64,000 nucleotides of DNA from Palaemon carinicauda (GCF_036898095.1 NC_090726.1:34323957-34387956), one strand, 5' to 3'; positions 21,378 to 33,400 are shown, counted from the first letter of the stretch. Notes: generated by a model from the letters alone, not told the origin. Numbers and translations: made by a program.

Positions 21378-23960
21378 TCAGTGCAGTGGAGGGTGCGTCC
21401 GTTCGTGTCCGTCATAATCTCAACCATGCTCCCCAACCCCTGAGAGAAGGAATGTCAAAAGGCCAAAGAATATGGCAGACCTTGATTAGCGAACGGACGT
21501 CCCCTCGAGTGATCGTGTTGACGATCCCCAGATCACTCCCCCTTGCCACAGGAAGGGTGACGTTAAAATGTCTGCTTCTTCGTCTGACGAAACAAAACTG
21601 TGACGTGGTTGGCGATCCCTCACAACGATCGAAGCACGGTTCAGATCGTGCTCAAGGCGCTCTGGAAGTATCGACAGTTGACGATACCTCGCAGCGATCA
21701 GTACATTGTTCAGTTAGCGCACACGGCACTCATCATGTATCTGTTTTGTCTGAATTAAAGAGTTTGATTTCGTCTCTTTTTGACGCTTACGATTCTCGGG
21801 CAGAAAAATCGCGTCTAAAAGAATCTAAGGACAGCAATAGACTAAGAAAACGGTCTTCTGATATTATTGGACAGCGTATTTCTCCGATACTCAGCAACGC
21901 TCCCTCGCAGCGATCAGCTCGCATTGCGGCAAGCGACAAGGTGGGCGCATGCGGCAGCTCACAGCAATCTGAACAGTCTGGAAGCTCATGGCAACCTGGA
22001 CGCATGCGGCAGTCTGGACATATGCTGGACGCGTGCAGTCAGGTTTTGTCTCCACGTCACTATAGACAAACAATTGTCTCGCCTTCGCGATCTGCAGAAC
22101 GCGCGACTATTGCTCATGCGAGACGCATGCGACACGCTGATAGCTCATTGCAATCTGGACGTATGCAGCAGTCTGGAAACACGGCAAAGTGGACGTATGC
22201 GGCAGTCTGGATATATGCTGGACGCATGCAGTCAGGTTTTGTCCCACGTCACTATAGACAAACAGTTGTCTCTTATTTGCGATTGACTGGATGCAATACT
22301 GACGCATCCTCACGGCTCGCGGCAGACTCACGGCATTCGGGACGCATGCATTAGACTAATACCTCTCATGGGAACATACAACAGTCTCAATCTGGACCCA
22401 TGATGGACTCATATCGTCGGGACTTGTCCTCACAACAGGATAGACAAGTTTTTTTTATCTCCTTCGCGATTTTATGAACGCAAAGAAAGTACCGCATGCG
22501 GTTCCCTTTATGTCTTCTTTGGAGACCGACCCACGCTCTTTGTGTCCTTGCAGAGGGCATCGATGCGAGCAGGGTTTCGCCCTGCGCAGAGAGTAGGGAG
22601 TGGCCTGCGTCCCAATGAGAGAAATTTGGATGGCATAGAAAGAAGGTGAAGCGCGATCTTTCTCCTTCTTCGTTTCGCACTCCCAAATCTCTCTCAAAAC
22701 CTCCTTCTTGATCGCGCTCTTCCGAGGGGCGGTCGAGTAGGAGCGCAGACCGACTAACTCCTTGGCAACCTCAGGGTATTGGGGGTGCTGTTGCTTCCCC
22801 TAGAGGAGCAACTTCATAGGGATTTCGGGATCCCCTTCGAAGGAGGAGCTTCTGCATCTCCTTCAGCATGGTGCCAGGAAGGACTGTTCTCCAGAGCCTT
22901 CAACATCTCACGCTCTGGAACTGTGCAAAGTCCATCTTTTGCATTCTCCTGGCCCTTCCACGTGCGAACGAGGTGACTGCCTGGGTCTTCCTCTCCAATG
23001 GCCTCCTGCTGACAACAAACCCTCTCACCATCCTGGGACCTCGTCGTTCTGTAACTCTCAACCCTTTGTGTCTCCCCACAGGAACCCGCAGGTTGCAGGT
23101 GTTGATCTTCCGGGGACCAGTGCTAAAGGACGAGCATTGGTATCGACACGCCCTTCTGGACACTCTTCCCCTGATCGCCGTTCGCGACGATCGTAAGATC
23201 TGACGGATCGTAGGTCATCATGATCTGAACGCTCTTCTTCTAGAAGGCGTTCACGCTCTTGAGCTTCGTGGTCATGAGACCCCTGGTATCAGTGCTCTCC
23301 TTGGAGGCGTTTCTCTTCACAAGGAGAAGTCTCGCGATTGCGTTCTGCATGATCATGAGTACAGTCAAGTCCTAGGTCCAGGCGCTTGTGCTCTAGGTCT
23401 CTGTGATCTAGATCACGCTCCCGAGGACGACGCTCCCATTTACGAGGGCTCCGTTCACACGTGCGAGGTTACCGTTCACGTCGAACGAGAGCTAGATGCT
23501 CCTATTCACTAACATCTCGTTCACATCAAGGTAGGCGTTCGTGCAGTACATCAGCGCGTAGCCCCTCAACCCGACCCTCTCCCAAACGACCTTGGACCGA
23601 ACCTGATCATGAGAATGACCACTCCTCAAACAGGTGTCCGGCTAAACCCCTTGTGCCTTTCATTGCCTGGGAAGTATTAGCAAAGCGCTCGCCTATGCAA
23701 CGCTTGGAAAAGCTTCCCGCTCTGACACGTTCTCCAATGATGAGTTGTTCCTATTCAGAGGCCTCCTTTGCAGAGTTCGTCGGACGTAGGTGCTTCTCTT
23801 AGGTAGCAGGAAGGCGTCAGACCTTCCTTTTCCTGAGTGGCTCCTAGTGCTCCTGTTGTGAGCACTTCTGCTCGTGAATCGCGCCCGTTGACGCATGAAA
23901 CTCGTGATTTTGCGCGCGAGCGCTGGCGAGCTGGCAAACATTAGTCCTTAGACCGGCGAG
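21378..23960 (+). pseudogene. DIRS gag-like region of A3
   Basis: One open stretch reaches 22354. Residues coded near 21740-21860 (SELKSLISSLFDAYDSR...LRKRSS) resemble the A1 gag segment SKLSSLMEDYE...PPKR in position and type. Downstream, tandem repeats occupy 22003-22470. At 23520-23800 another frame reads SPSTRPSPKRPWTEPD...VPFIAWE, a proline- and arginine-rich stretch of gag type. Stops and frame changes separate these pieces. Assignment rests on its place before RT and weak similarity to A1. Confidence 0.6.
22003..22470 (+). repeat. tandem repeat of about 195 bp in A3 gag
   Basis: Units start near 22003, 22195 and 22385 and share GGCAGTCTGGA, ATATGCTGGACGC.TGCAGTCA, TTTTGTC..CACGTCACTATA and GACAAAC..TTGTCTC. 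The third copy is more diverged. Confidence 0.85.
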
Positions 23961-23984
23961 AATGCGCTGGAGAGTGCCGGCGAT

Positions 23985-24268
23985 CAGGAGATGAATTGTA
24001 TTTTTCCTAACGATACAAACCTTTAGCTGTTTATACAAACTTACCCGCCAGCTCTATCCCCCTTGAAGTCCTACATCCAAGCAAAGTGAGCTAAACCACC
24101 GATGTGGGTGGGTAGCAGGCTACCCCCGCTAACTAGCGGAATGGGTAGTTAATCCTTGCTAAAATTTTAATGGCTCGTCCTATCAACTTCTATAAAAGTA
24201 ATAACCCCTAATAAATAGCTAAAGGTTTATATCGTTAGGAAAAATACAAATTATCTCTGAATTTGTCA
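23985..24268 (+). repeat. solo A-type ICR/right-ITR block
   Basis: Has the hairpin ends (TTGTATTTTTCCTAACGATACAAACC and the complement, ending TTTGTCA at 24268), the CGCTAACTAGCGG stem and the TACCCGCCAGC body seen at 5817-6128. The first half of the ICR (GGTTACGGAACAAA) is not found before it, and DIRS A3 continues on both sides. It is therefore a separate insertion or a recombination remnant. Confidence 0.75.
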
Positions 24269-24555
24269 CCTTCGAAGGGTGACCCACCACATCAACCATC
24301 GGTCGAGACTCCTCATAGGGAACCCTTGGTTCCTTTCTCTTCAGGAAGTTATTTCACAGTACAGTACCACCGTCAGCAAACACAATCTGGATGTTGCGAG
24401 CTGCTGATCATTAGCTCGCCGATCACTTGCTCGCCGACTGCCATTCACTAGTCTGCCGATCGCCGATTGCTAGCTTTTCTTCTACCAACGAGAAATCATC
24501 AACCGGCTGATTGCTAGATCACCTTTGGCTGATCGTTAGCTTGTCGATCACCAGA

Positions 24556-24830
24556 TCACCAATTCTTATTATTATTATTATTACTAGCTAAGCTACAACC
24601 CTAGTTGGAAAAGCAATATGCTATAAGCCCAAGGGCTCCAACAGGGAAAAATAGTCCAATGAGGAAAGGAAATAAGGAAATAAATAAAGGGTATGAGATG
24701 TAATGAACAATTAAAATAGAATATTTTATAAAACAATATTAAAACAGATATTTCATATATAAACTATAAAAGAACTTATGACAGCGTGTTCAATATACAG
24801 TATATAAATTGCATTCATTTCATTTATTTG
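24556..24830 (-). mobile_element. SINE-like repeat, truncated copy
   Basis: A TTATTA run, then AAGCTACAACCCTAGTTGGA, AAAGCA.TATGCTATAAGCCC and CCAACAGGGAAAA, as in 62580-62680. The repeat is read on the minus strand with a TAA-type tail at its 3' end. Similarity fades after about 24780. Confidence 0.75.
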
Positions 24831-25181
24831 GAAGTCCTAAGAAAAATTAAGTAAAACATTAGTAATAACAATATCAACATATAATCAGTACTTGGTAAGA
24901 TTGCTATCGATGCAAAAACTAACCTATACTGTACATAGATGTGTAAATGCGTCTGTTTCTTTATTATGATCAGAGATAAACGTAAACAAAACATTGGTTG
25001 TCCTTTTTTATCGTGCTTTTTGGCGTGATATAAAATCGCCTTTAATATTTGTGCCTGTTTTAGTTTAGGGTACTGTAGTACATGCATTAAGTGTTCTGTA
25101 CATTAAAGGGTAGTTTGTTAACAGTACTACGTAAAGGGAAGGTTTTAAAAGTCTGGATATACATATTAAATAAATACGTAA

Positions 25182-25265
25182 ATATGGTGTCCCTACTTCG
25201 CGGATTTTGAGCTATCGCGGCCGCGTCTGGAACCTATCTACCGCGATAAACGAGGGTTCACTGTA
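25182..25265. repeat. pogo/Tigger-like terminal sequence
   Basis: CTACTTCGCGGATTTTGAGC, TATCGCGG, TCTGGAACCTAT and CCGCGATAAACGAGGGTTCA resemble the ends of Tc1/mariner-pogo type MITEs, in which TTATCGCGG repeats are typical. No transposase is present. The family is recalled, not searched. Confidence 0.4.
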
Positions 25266-25266
25266 T

Positions 25267-25370
25267 TGGTAAATATAAAGGAGGGCGGGTTTATGCGCAG
25301 ATCTAAAACTGGTATGTACATATGAACGAATGGGAGCGAATACAACCGATCTGTAGAATTACAGTAACAT
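25267..25370 (-). repeat. fragment of foldback arm
   Basis: Inverted copy of 15648-15750: GGTAAATATAAAGGAGG, GGGTTTATGC, ACTGGTATGTACATA, GAACGAATGGGAGCGAATAC. It directly follows the pogo-like end. Confidence 0.8.
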
Positions 25371-25437
25371 TAACTGTAAGTTTGAACTTTTGAAGTTTTA
25401 CTGATTCAACTACCTAATCATTAACCTTCAGTCTCGC

Positions 25438-25990
25438 CAATTCCTAACGATTTCTGATTGCTAGCATGCCAATCGCTGATTGCTAGTCAATAACCAGTCA
25501 CCAGCTTGCTGATCACTAGATTGCTGATTGCTAGCTCGTCTTTCTTCTATCTCTGACCCCCAGCTCTCTAGTAGCCAATCGTCAGCTTGGTGATCTCTAG
25601 CTCACCGATCGCCAGTCCTCCATAGTCAGCTGTTGCTAGCTCACCTGTCGCTATTTTACCATTCACTAATTCTCCGATCGCCGATCACTAGATCGCAATT
25701 CACCGATCATTAGCTCAACACTCCAATTGTCTAACCTTTCTTTAACCATACGGTTCTCGATCGTCAGCTTTCCAAGCTACCTTTCAGAGCTTCGAGCGCT
25801 GATCGTCAATGACTTGCCGATCACCAACTAGCGATCATTAAACCATTCTGCTTTTTCTCAGGGCACTCCAAGCTGATCGCCAACTCATTGATTGCCAGTT
25901 TTCCTTGGCTGACTGACCAGACAGCCTTGGTGTGCTTGTCAATTACCATCTTCGGCTCGCAGATCGCCGATTCGCCGATCATCGGGAGTT
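25438..25990 (+). repeat. degenerate GATCGCC / GCTAGCTCG repeat region (gag of A3)
   Basis: Loose repeats of about 18-30 bases such as CTGATTGCTAGC, GATCACTAGATTGC and TCGCCGATCGCC, continuing those at 24388-24550 on the other side of the SINE-like insertion. They match in style the GATCGC repeats of A2 (11086-11341) and A4 (32020-32285). Confidence 0.65.
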
Positions 25991-26439
25991 TGCTGTTCAC
26001 CGGCAGTTCGTCACTCAGACTTTAGTCAACCTCTGCCCGTTGTTCCCTAGATCAGAAGGCAAACAACACACTTCCCGCTACTCGCCGTTCGCCATCACAC
26101 TGATCCACTAAAGCGATTGACAGCCCCATCAGTGGCTTGTCTACAGGTGACTACTCGCAAGCACTCTCCAACTGCACAGTAGCCACGATACCCAGCCCTT
26201 GACCATTATATAACTTTCGCCAGAACGATGCTGTTCAAAGGAATAGCATCAACCCCATCAGGGCACATAGTAGGGTCAAGCGTTGCCTTACCCACTTCTA
26301 TCAGTTAAAGGAGTTCTCTCCCAGAGAAGAATCCTTACACAGGGTATCGTGTCCCATCTTTTCCTCCACGAATCAAGACCCTAGCGTCAACAAACTCCTA
26401 TGCGACAGGATCCGCAAGGAGCTGTCCCTTTGGGCCGAT

Positions 26440-27640
26440 ATCCACACCATGGAGAAGTTAGGGCAAGGGGTAAGACCACAGGTCTTAATGTGCACGCTGG
26501 GCCCAAAGGACTCCTACTTCTAGGTCCCAAACCATCCATCTTCAAGGAATTATTGGAGATTCAGTCTAGACAACAAGAAATACCAGTTTGGGGCACTGTG
26601 CTTCAGTCTTTCCACAGTACCCATCCTGGGCTCACAGGTTCGGCAACCCATCTCCGTTTTCTGGATGACTGGCTGATCCTAGCAGACTCAGTGGCAACCT
26701 TACGTCAGCAACGAAACTTGTGAAGTTTTTTTTTACCAAGATCTGGTGATCATGGTAAACCTTGCGAAGTCTTCCCTACTTCCCTCTCAGAAGACTGGTA
26801 TATCTGGGAATGATTCTAGATGCCAATCTCCACAAAAACCCTCTCGTCAAAGACAGGATAACGAGGCTTAGAAAGGTCACAAGACCCTCTCTCAAGACGA
26901 GAAGAACTCCTAACCCAGAATGGCTATGTCTCCTCGGACACCTATCATCCCTGGCCCATCTAGTTTCCAACTAGATGGGATTTGTGCTCTCTAGTGGCGG
27001 CTTGAGTCCGAATGGAATCAGGCCTTTTTTTCCCTGGACATTCTGATCCCCATGGGACCAGAGGATTGGATGGACCTCAAAGTATGGGTGGAAGTTGATA
27101 ATCTACTAAGGGGTGTAACCTTCTCATCCTCCCCCCCCCAGACTTGATGCTGTGCTTAGACATATCAAAAGAAGAGAGGAGGGACCATCATGCTGCACTA
27201 CACGACCTCAGGCCTCTGGACAGAGTCCGAAAGTACCTTCACTTAAATTTCTTTAGAGATGAAGGCCAACTTTCCGGTACTTCAACAACTTCATCAGTTC
27301 CTGACGGGCCACTCAGTGATGTGATGTGCGACAACACCACATAGACGCTCACATCAACAAGCAAGAAGGAACTTGCTCGCAGCCTCTTCCCATCTAACAG
27401 TATAAATACCAAGATAAGCCGAAGTCTGCTTAGTACTGCTATCAGCCTGCTTCATTCCAGACTAGAGGAATGTGCTCACTGACAATCTGAGCACAGCATC
27501 TCCGATAAGGTGTACCGAATGGTCTTTGGATTACCTTGTAGCCTACAAAGTCCTGACTTTATGGGGTTCTCCAACTGTGGATCTGTTTGCAACACCACTG
27601 AACCTCAGGCATCCGCTGCATCCCAGTCCTAGACCCCAAG
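26440..27640 (+). pseudogene. DIRS RT/RNase H remnant of A3
   Basis: Motifs appear in changing frames: DSYF*VPNHPSS (RT motif A, about 26508-26545), SLDNKKYQFGALCFSLSTVP (motif B type), LRFLDDWLILADS (the YLDD box as FLDD, about 26655-26695), VNLAKSSLLPSQ and VYLGMILDANL, then RNase H segments YTTSGLW, LTGHSV and MCDNTT. TEWSLD and SPTVDLFAT follow at 27510-27600, the same tail as in A1 (PTIDLFAT). At least four frame changes and several stops make it non-functional. The motif order matches A1. Confidence 0.85.
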
Positions 27641-27899
27641 GCTCTTTGGCAAGACGCATGCCAACAACGGTTGGTACAACAACGCCATTTATGTCTTGTC
27701 CCCGTTTTGTCTGACGAGAAGGGTACTCAACAAGGCTAGAACATTGGTCAGCCTCTCAAGGTCTAATAGCTCTGTAATGGCGTTACGCGGAATGGTTTCC
27801 GAACCTTCCTCCAAGAGAACCCTCTCCACGTCACAGACAACCACACTTCCTTATGATTGCACACCTGGAGACTACTCAGCACCTCCTCTCTCAGAGAGT

Positions 27900-28838
27900 T
27901 TTTTTTGCAATAAGTTGCGAAGAGGTTGTCTGGATATCTGAGGAATTCCTCAGCATCAGTCTATGAGGCAAAGTATAACGTCATCTGTGGTTGGTATCAT
28001 GGGAAAGCGTATCTCTACTCGATATCTGTTCCAGCAATAGCGGAATCTTCGAGTATATCAGTTTCAACAGGCAAAGACGATCACTCAACCTTGAGCCTCG
28101 CCTTCAAACTGAAAGGAAGGGACATCCCCTCATCGCTAGATTTTCCTAACTCATGTGGACTTACAAACGTGTCCTTCCCCAGTCGGAATTGAGACCTCCC
28201 TATTGGAACATGGTTCGAGTTCTCCAGTCTCTATGGAGATCTCCCTATGGTCCACTTCACCAGGCAACAAACTTTGATAGTGGCCAAACGAGTCAAGGAA
28301 CTTCGTGGTCTCTCTTTCGACATTGCCCATTCATGAGAAGGGTGAAAGGCAATGTTCAGTCTTGTCCCTGAGTTTGTTGCTAAGACACTGTCTCCAGAGG
28401 GATCCTAGGCAACAAGTCTCCACTCTGTAACTGAGTATCTAGATCATCTGTTACTGTACCCGGGGGGAGGTTTGAGGCTCTACTTCAGGAGAACGGCAAC
28501 AGCCCACTTGGGTGCTTTCTCTTGTCGTCAGCACTGGGAAACACAAGAGGAGGATTACCAAAACATCATCTCTGCTGGATTCACAGAGTCATCAATTACG
28601 CTCTGAATCCAGATCCTCCTCCAAGACATCGACCCACGATGCCGCCCTTCAAAGCAGATTACTCTATGATGCAGGTTATACAAGCAAGGGTGTGAATGTT
28701 CCAGGTGACTTTCACAAATTTTCTTCTGCAAGACGTGACCCACAGAAACTCGGTACAATCTCTATCGGTCCTGTGGTACCTGCACAAGAGCTGGTTGTAT
28801 ACCTTAAGCTCTTTATTGAGCAAGTCGAAGAAGGTTGA
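27900..28838 (+). pseudogene. DIRS tyrosine recombinase remnant of A3
   Basis: Recognised by position and by short matches to the A1 YR: a core-binding segment at 27930-28170 (YNVICGWYHGKAY, KGRDIPSSLD), LRPPYWNMVRVLQSL at 28190-28235 (compare STPAWNLDVVLQFL), and a C-terminal part near 28760-28838 (GPVVPAQELVVYL). Frame changes separate them, and I cannot place the catalytic Arg, HxxR or Tyr with confidence. Not functional. Confidence 0.65.
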
Positions 28839-29229
28839 AGTTATTGTTACCTGGCTTTAGTCTGTATGAATGAAAAGGAATGACTGTCTTTTTCTTTTTT
28901 TCATCCTTCCCTCTTATGGGGAAAGCAGCAGCCTGGGTTCTCTGTGTACTGTACCTAGTATTGTGTCAATACTGTTGTGTCCCCATACCCTGGCAAGGTG
29001 GTATTGGGAAAGTCTTGGTCCAACAGTTTTTCCTACAAAGTCTCGGAATAACTTTCACCATGAAAGTCACACTGCTTATCTCAACACATAGCTTGCGTAG
29101 GCCACAGACCTTGCATAGCAGGGTTTAGTGAGGTGTAGGGACTCCTTATATTTAGTACCAAGATATTCAATACAAGGAGCCCCCATATAAAGCCAAAAAG
29201 CCAGATTGGCAGGGACGTGCACTCGCCTA

Positions 29230-29604
29230 ATGGGTGAGTCTCCCCTAATAAATACCGTAGGTTTGTATTCCAGTTACGGAACAAATGACAAATTTGTAGA
29301 AAATTTTTATTTTTCCTAACGATACAATCCTTTAGCTATTTATACAAATTTACCCGCTGACCGTATCCCCCTTGAAGTCCTACTTCCGAGCAAAGTGAGC
29401 AGAATCACAGGTGTATGAGTGGTAGCACTAGCAAGCTACCCCCTTCCCCCCACCCCCCACCCCGCTAACTAGCGGGATGGGTAGTTAATCCTCGGTAAAA
29501 TTTTAATGGCTCGTCTTTTCAGTTTCTCCGAAAATAATACCCCCAAATAAAAAGCTGAAGGTTTGTAACATTAGGAAAAATACAAATTATCTACGAATTT
29601 GTCA
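29230..29604 (+). repeat. ICR plus right ITR of DIRS A3
   Basis: GGTTTGTATTCCAGTTACGG then AACAAA to 29285, followed at 29286 by TGACAAATTTG and the right ITR. The same two-part order as A2, about 23 kb away and on the other strand. The CGCTAACTAGCGG stem is at 29463. Confidence 0.88.
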
Positions 29605-29607
29605 TAT

Positions 29608-30010
29608 TCAGTGGCTACTTTCCTCTTGATAACGATAGAAGAGAGACTTTGGCTATGGTAAGGAGCTATTCTAGAAGGACACTCCAAAATCAAACCATTG
29701 TTCTTTAGTTTTGGGTAATGCCATAGCCTCTGTACCATGGTCTTCCAGTTTCTTGGGTTAGAGTTCTCTTGCTTAAGGCACACTATTCTATCTTATTTGT
29801 CTTCCTTTGTTTACTTATTTTTTTTATAGTTTATATAGGAAACATTTATTGCAATGTTACTGTTCTTAAGATATTTTATTTTTCCTTGTTTCCCTTCTTC
29901 ACAGGGTTATTTTCCCTGTTGGGGCCCCTGGGCTTATAGCATCCTGCTTTTCCAACTAGGATTGTAGTTTAGCAAGTAATGATGATAATAATAGTAGTAC
30001 AGTAATAATA
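29608..30010 (+). mobile_element. SINE-like repeat, plus orientation
   Basis: Reverse complement of 62575-62965: it begins GTGGCTACTTTCCTCTTG and ends GGGCCCCTGGGCTTATAGCA, TCCTGCTTTTCCAACTAGGA, then an AATAATAA-type tail. It starts three to four bases after the outer end of the A3 right ITR. Confidence 0.85.
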
Positions 30011-30480
30011 ATGGAGTTCCAGCAATCGCTTCCAGCGCCTGATGTGTCCCCTTTTAAATGATTGCCCTACTGTTTCATACCGCCTTCAGGACTAATGACG
30101 AGACAACACAAACCAGCTGACCAGTCTCCATCTTGCGATCAAATTTCCAATATGCCACTGCTTATGACAGCTCCTAGATAGCAATCACTATTCAGTGTCA
30201 TAGAGCTTCTCAGCTCGCGAGTTTCCCTTCCGAGGTAAAGTTGGAGTCCTCCTTTGAGGAACAGCAAAGAATCGCCAACAGACAGCAACGAGTCGCAGAG
30301 GCCTCGTCTCGTTGGTTCTAGTGCTGGCTATATGGCCAAAATTCTATAAATCAAATTAAATCTTTTGAAGGGAGATCCTTCCAAAACAGCATGCAACCTG
30401 GGAGGTCCTTAGGTACTTGCACTTGCAGATCCTGTACAGTTAGAGTTTGAGAGGCACTTATTTGAGTTATTGTTTTAAAA
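30011..30480 (+). pseudogene. DIRS A gag fragment
   Basis: 30013-30220 aligns with 32283-32500 inside A4 (TTCCAGCAA, AGGACTAATGA, CAACACA.ACCAGCT). Near 30240-30310 one frame reads SSFEEQQRIANRQQRVAEAS, a gag-like charged helix. Cut at the left by the SINE-like repeat; its right part is not recognised. Confidence 0.5.
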
Positions 30481-30756
30481 AAGTGTGGGCTTACATCCTG
30501 AGTTGGAACCATTACTTCGACTAAATGTAAGGTGGTCTGGGCTTGTTAGGGAAGTCTTGGAACGGGGGAATTGTATGGTTGGTGGATCAGACCATTCTCT
30601 TATTTCCTGGTGCTTTTTATGTGATGGAGGACAGTGAAGTTACCACATTTTAGTTGTTATTAGAAGTTGCACACACTTTTCTGTCGAATTTGAATAAATT
30701 TCATAGTTTAAGTTTGAGTTGTCTCTTTAACATTGTTTGTGATCTTTAAGAAATTT

Positions 30757-33252
30757 TTGTTCCAACACTAAATACAAACCCTTTTGCAATCAATAGGGAT
30801 ATACTTTTGTTAAAGCTGGAAGACAAGCCATAAGACTTTTAGCGAGGTGTAACCACCCCACTGCTAGTTATCAAGTGGGTAGTACCGGCTTACCTGCTCA
30901 CACACACACCTCTTGTTCTGTTGTCACATTTCACTTTTGGCTTGTTTGAAAATGGACATTTGTCTCTTTTCACCGCCCAATCTTTTTAGACTGGCCTTTG
31001 ACTAATTTGTTCTTTTAGTTTTTTTGTTTAAGTTTTTCAGGTGTGAGTGTTATTGTCACGGAGACGGCATAGTGCCAGGTTTCTCCTCTAGGGCCGATAA
31101 CCTTTTCTTACAATATCTTGCCCTTTGATGCCGGACAATCCTTAGGCTGGAGGACTCCCCCGCTTCCCATAGTGCAGCGGCTCGGTCCTCCTCCACAGGG
31201 GAGTTGTTCTCGGCGTGGATGCACCTTCACTGCATGAAATAGATGTTGCTCGCACCATGTGAGTTTGAAGGCTGAAAGGTCGTTTGTGGCTAACCCAGAG
31301 CGCGTCTTTAGTCTTGCTCCTATATACTGCTGATGAAGCACTCCCTCGTTCTGTGATGGCAGTCAACGGAGGGAGTGCAAAGTCTAAAGCATGTTTCTGC
31401 ACTTCTTGGGGAACACCTTTTTGATTCGCAGGTTAGGTTTTTCTTCCGAGTTGTTTTCTTTAGCGCTAATGATGTCGCACTCCATCATTTGGCTAATACA
31501 CCCGGTGTACTCCATTGTTCAAAGCTGATGACGTCCCTCGTTCTGCACTGGCAGCCGACGCAGGGAGTGCAGAGTCCAAAGCAAGTTCCTGTGGAAGTTG
31601 CTGCTTCTGCCCGTCACCTGCACCTTTAGCAGTTCCTGACGATGGTGCTCTCCCTTGTTCAGAGCTTGCTTAGGCAGCAGAGGAAGGGCAAAGTCCAAAG
31701 CTTGTTCCTGCTACTCATGGTGGACACCTTTCCCATACCTGGGTTCGGCCCTCACCAGAATAGTCTTCGCCACACGTGATTAGGAGAGGGTTATTGACTC
31801 GTCCATGCCTTTCTCTAATCCCTCAGCGTGTGACCCATTGAAGCATGAAGATGTTACTCGCCTCCTGTGAGCTTGATGCTTTCAGCGTCTGTTAGCCTGT
31901 TCTCCTAGCTGTCTCCTCTCGCCCAGCTGACTCTTCTCGCCCAGCTGACTCTTCTCGTCTATCTGACTCATCTCGTCCATCTGACTCATCTCATCTAGTA
32001 GACTTGCCTTGCCCAGTCCTGCAGCTGCTCACAATCGCCCATCAGTGTAATTGCCCGTCAGCTTGCGATCACCCACAATGAGCAGTCAGCTAGCAATTGC
32101 CTGGCAACTCGCGATCTCCCGTCGGCTCGCGATCACCTTTCAACTCAAGATCACCTTTTAACTCAAGATCACCTGTCAGCTCGCGATCACCCATCAGCTA
32201 GCGATCACCCATCAGCTCGCGATCGCCCATCAGCTCGCGATCGCCCATCACCTCGTGATCATCCATCAGCTCACTTCCAGGTTCCTGGAGTTCCAGCAAC
32301 TGCTTCCAGCAACTGACAATTCCTCTACTCTTGATCGCCCTTCTGTTCTCTACTGCCGTTTAGGACTAATGAGGAGGCAACACAGACCAGCTCGTGATCA
32401 GTCTCCAGCTCGCAACCGAGTTTCCAAAATGCTACTGCAGGCCACCTCTTAACAACTTCTAGAATAGCATCATCTATTTAGGGTCACAGCCCTGCCTTCT
32501 GTCTATAACGAACAACACTTCCTGCCTGCGGGTAGAATTGCCAATTGCTGGCGATGAGTATTGGAGGCATTGACTGCTGTGGTGGTCATTTCCGACTTTG
32601 TTCGACCAAAACTTCTGCGGCAAAGATTGCCAGAGTGCAAGTGCAATGCTCTTTCTAGCGAGACTTTCCTCCTTTTTTTACTCGTCATACACGATAGCGC
32701 TGCTTCAACAATTGCTCATTGAGTCTCCTAGCAAGTCTCTTCATCTAGACGACACATGCTAGACTCTTTATCCAGAGCAAGAGCTAGTGCTACCTTATCA
32801 ACGCTAGCTTTCATATCCGCAATAGCACACAGGTGTGCACTACTTCGATGCGCTCTTGACAGCTGGAACACACAGAACTTCAATCTCCGGTTTCTACGGG
32901 TCACGCTACTTCAGTAGCGCTTACCTCGACATGTAGTGGAGGGAGTTTAGCACACACTCCTTTCTTAAAACCTAACCCAGCACTCACCAACGATGGGAGG
33001 AGCACGGCACGCTTTTCAGCCTTGGTGCTTAATAACTCACTCGCCACTCAGAACTTGTTATTTTTACACAAGTGCAGTGGGAACGGATTCCTGAAGAAAT
33101 TCATCTTTAGAACTTTTTCATATTAGCTTCGACTCTCGACATGACTCAGAAGTCATACGGTTATTCTTCCAGCTTCGCTAAAAGTATATCCCTAATAAAG
33201 AGCTCGAAGGTTTGTATTGTTAGGAAAAATACAAATTACTTTAAATTTGTCA
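30757..33252 (+). mobile_element. DIRS A4, 2.5-kb internally deleted derivative
   Basis: Left end TTTGTTCC...ATACAAACCC and a diverged left ITR (30757-30950). Right end AGGTTTGTATTGTTAGG... with outer TTTGTCA at 33246-33252. Inverted repeats of about 50 bases match (GGGATATACTTTTG...AGCTGGAAG with CTTCCAGCTTCGC.AAAAGTATATCCC). Between them is only gag-like repetitive DNA, with no RT, RNase H or YR. It probably moves in trans if at all. It includes loose 100-140-base repeats (GGGAGTGCA.AGTC.AAAGCA) at 31340-31700. Confidence 0.72.
31900..32285 (+). repeat. two 18-bp minisatellites in A4 gag region
   Basis: CTGACTCTTCTCGCCCAG-type units at 31905-31995, then GATCACCCATCAGCTCGC-type units at about 32020-32285. 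An 18-base unit keeps reading frame, so these could once have coded hexapeptide repeats. Confidence 0.88.
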
Positions 33253-33289
33253 TATTTTATTAATATTCATTACTGAATTATAGTGTATT

Positions 33290-33400
33290 TGTTAATTTTC
33301 TTTTCCCTCTCTGCCCTGTGCAGCTTTCCCGTTGGCGCCCTTAGGCATGTAACATTATACTTTTTCAATTAGTGTTGTCACTAGATTAGTAGTAATAATG
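33290..33400 (+). mobile_element. SINE-like repeat, short degenerate copy
   Basis: CTTTCCCGTTGGCGCCCTTA, TTTTTCAATTAGTGTTGTCA and a TAGTAATAATGA tail match the 3' end of 29608-30010. It begins about 40 bases after A4. Confidence 0.6.

Larger units (their letters stand above)
21378..29604 (+). mobile_element. DIRS retrotransposon A3, decayed and interrupted
   Basis: Plus-strand element of the A family: gag-like region 21.4-26.1 kb, RT/RNase H 26.4-27.65 kb, YR 27.9-28.84 kb, 3' region, ICR and right ITR ending at 29604. I cannot find a left ITR; it may lie in the duplicated leader or be lost. Insertions inside it are a solo A-type ITR block (23985-24268), a SINE-like repeat (24556 on), a pogo-like end (25182-25265) and a foldback fragment (25267-25370). 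All genes are broken. Confidence 0.82.
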
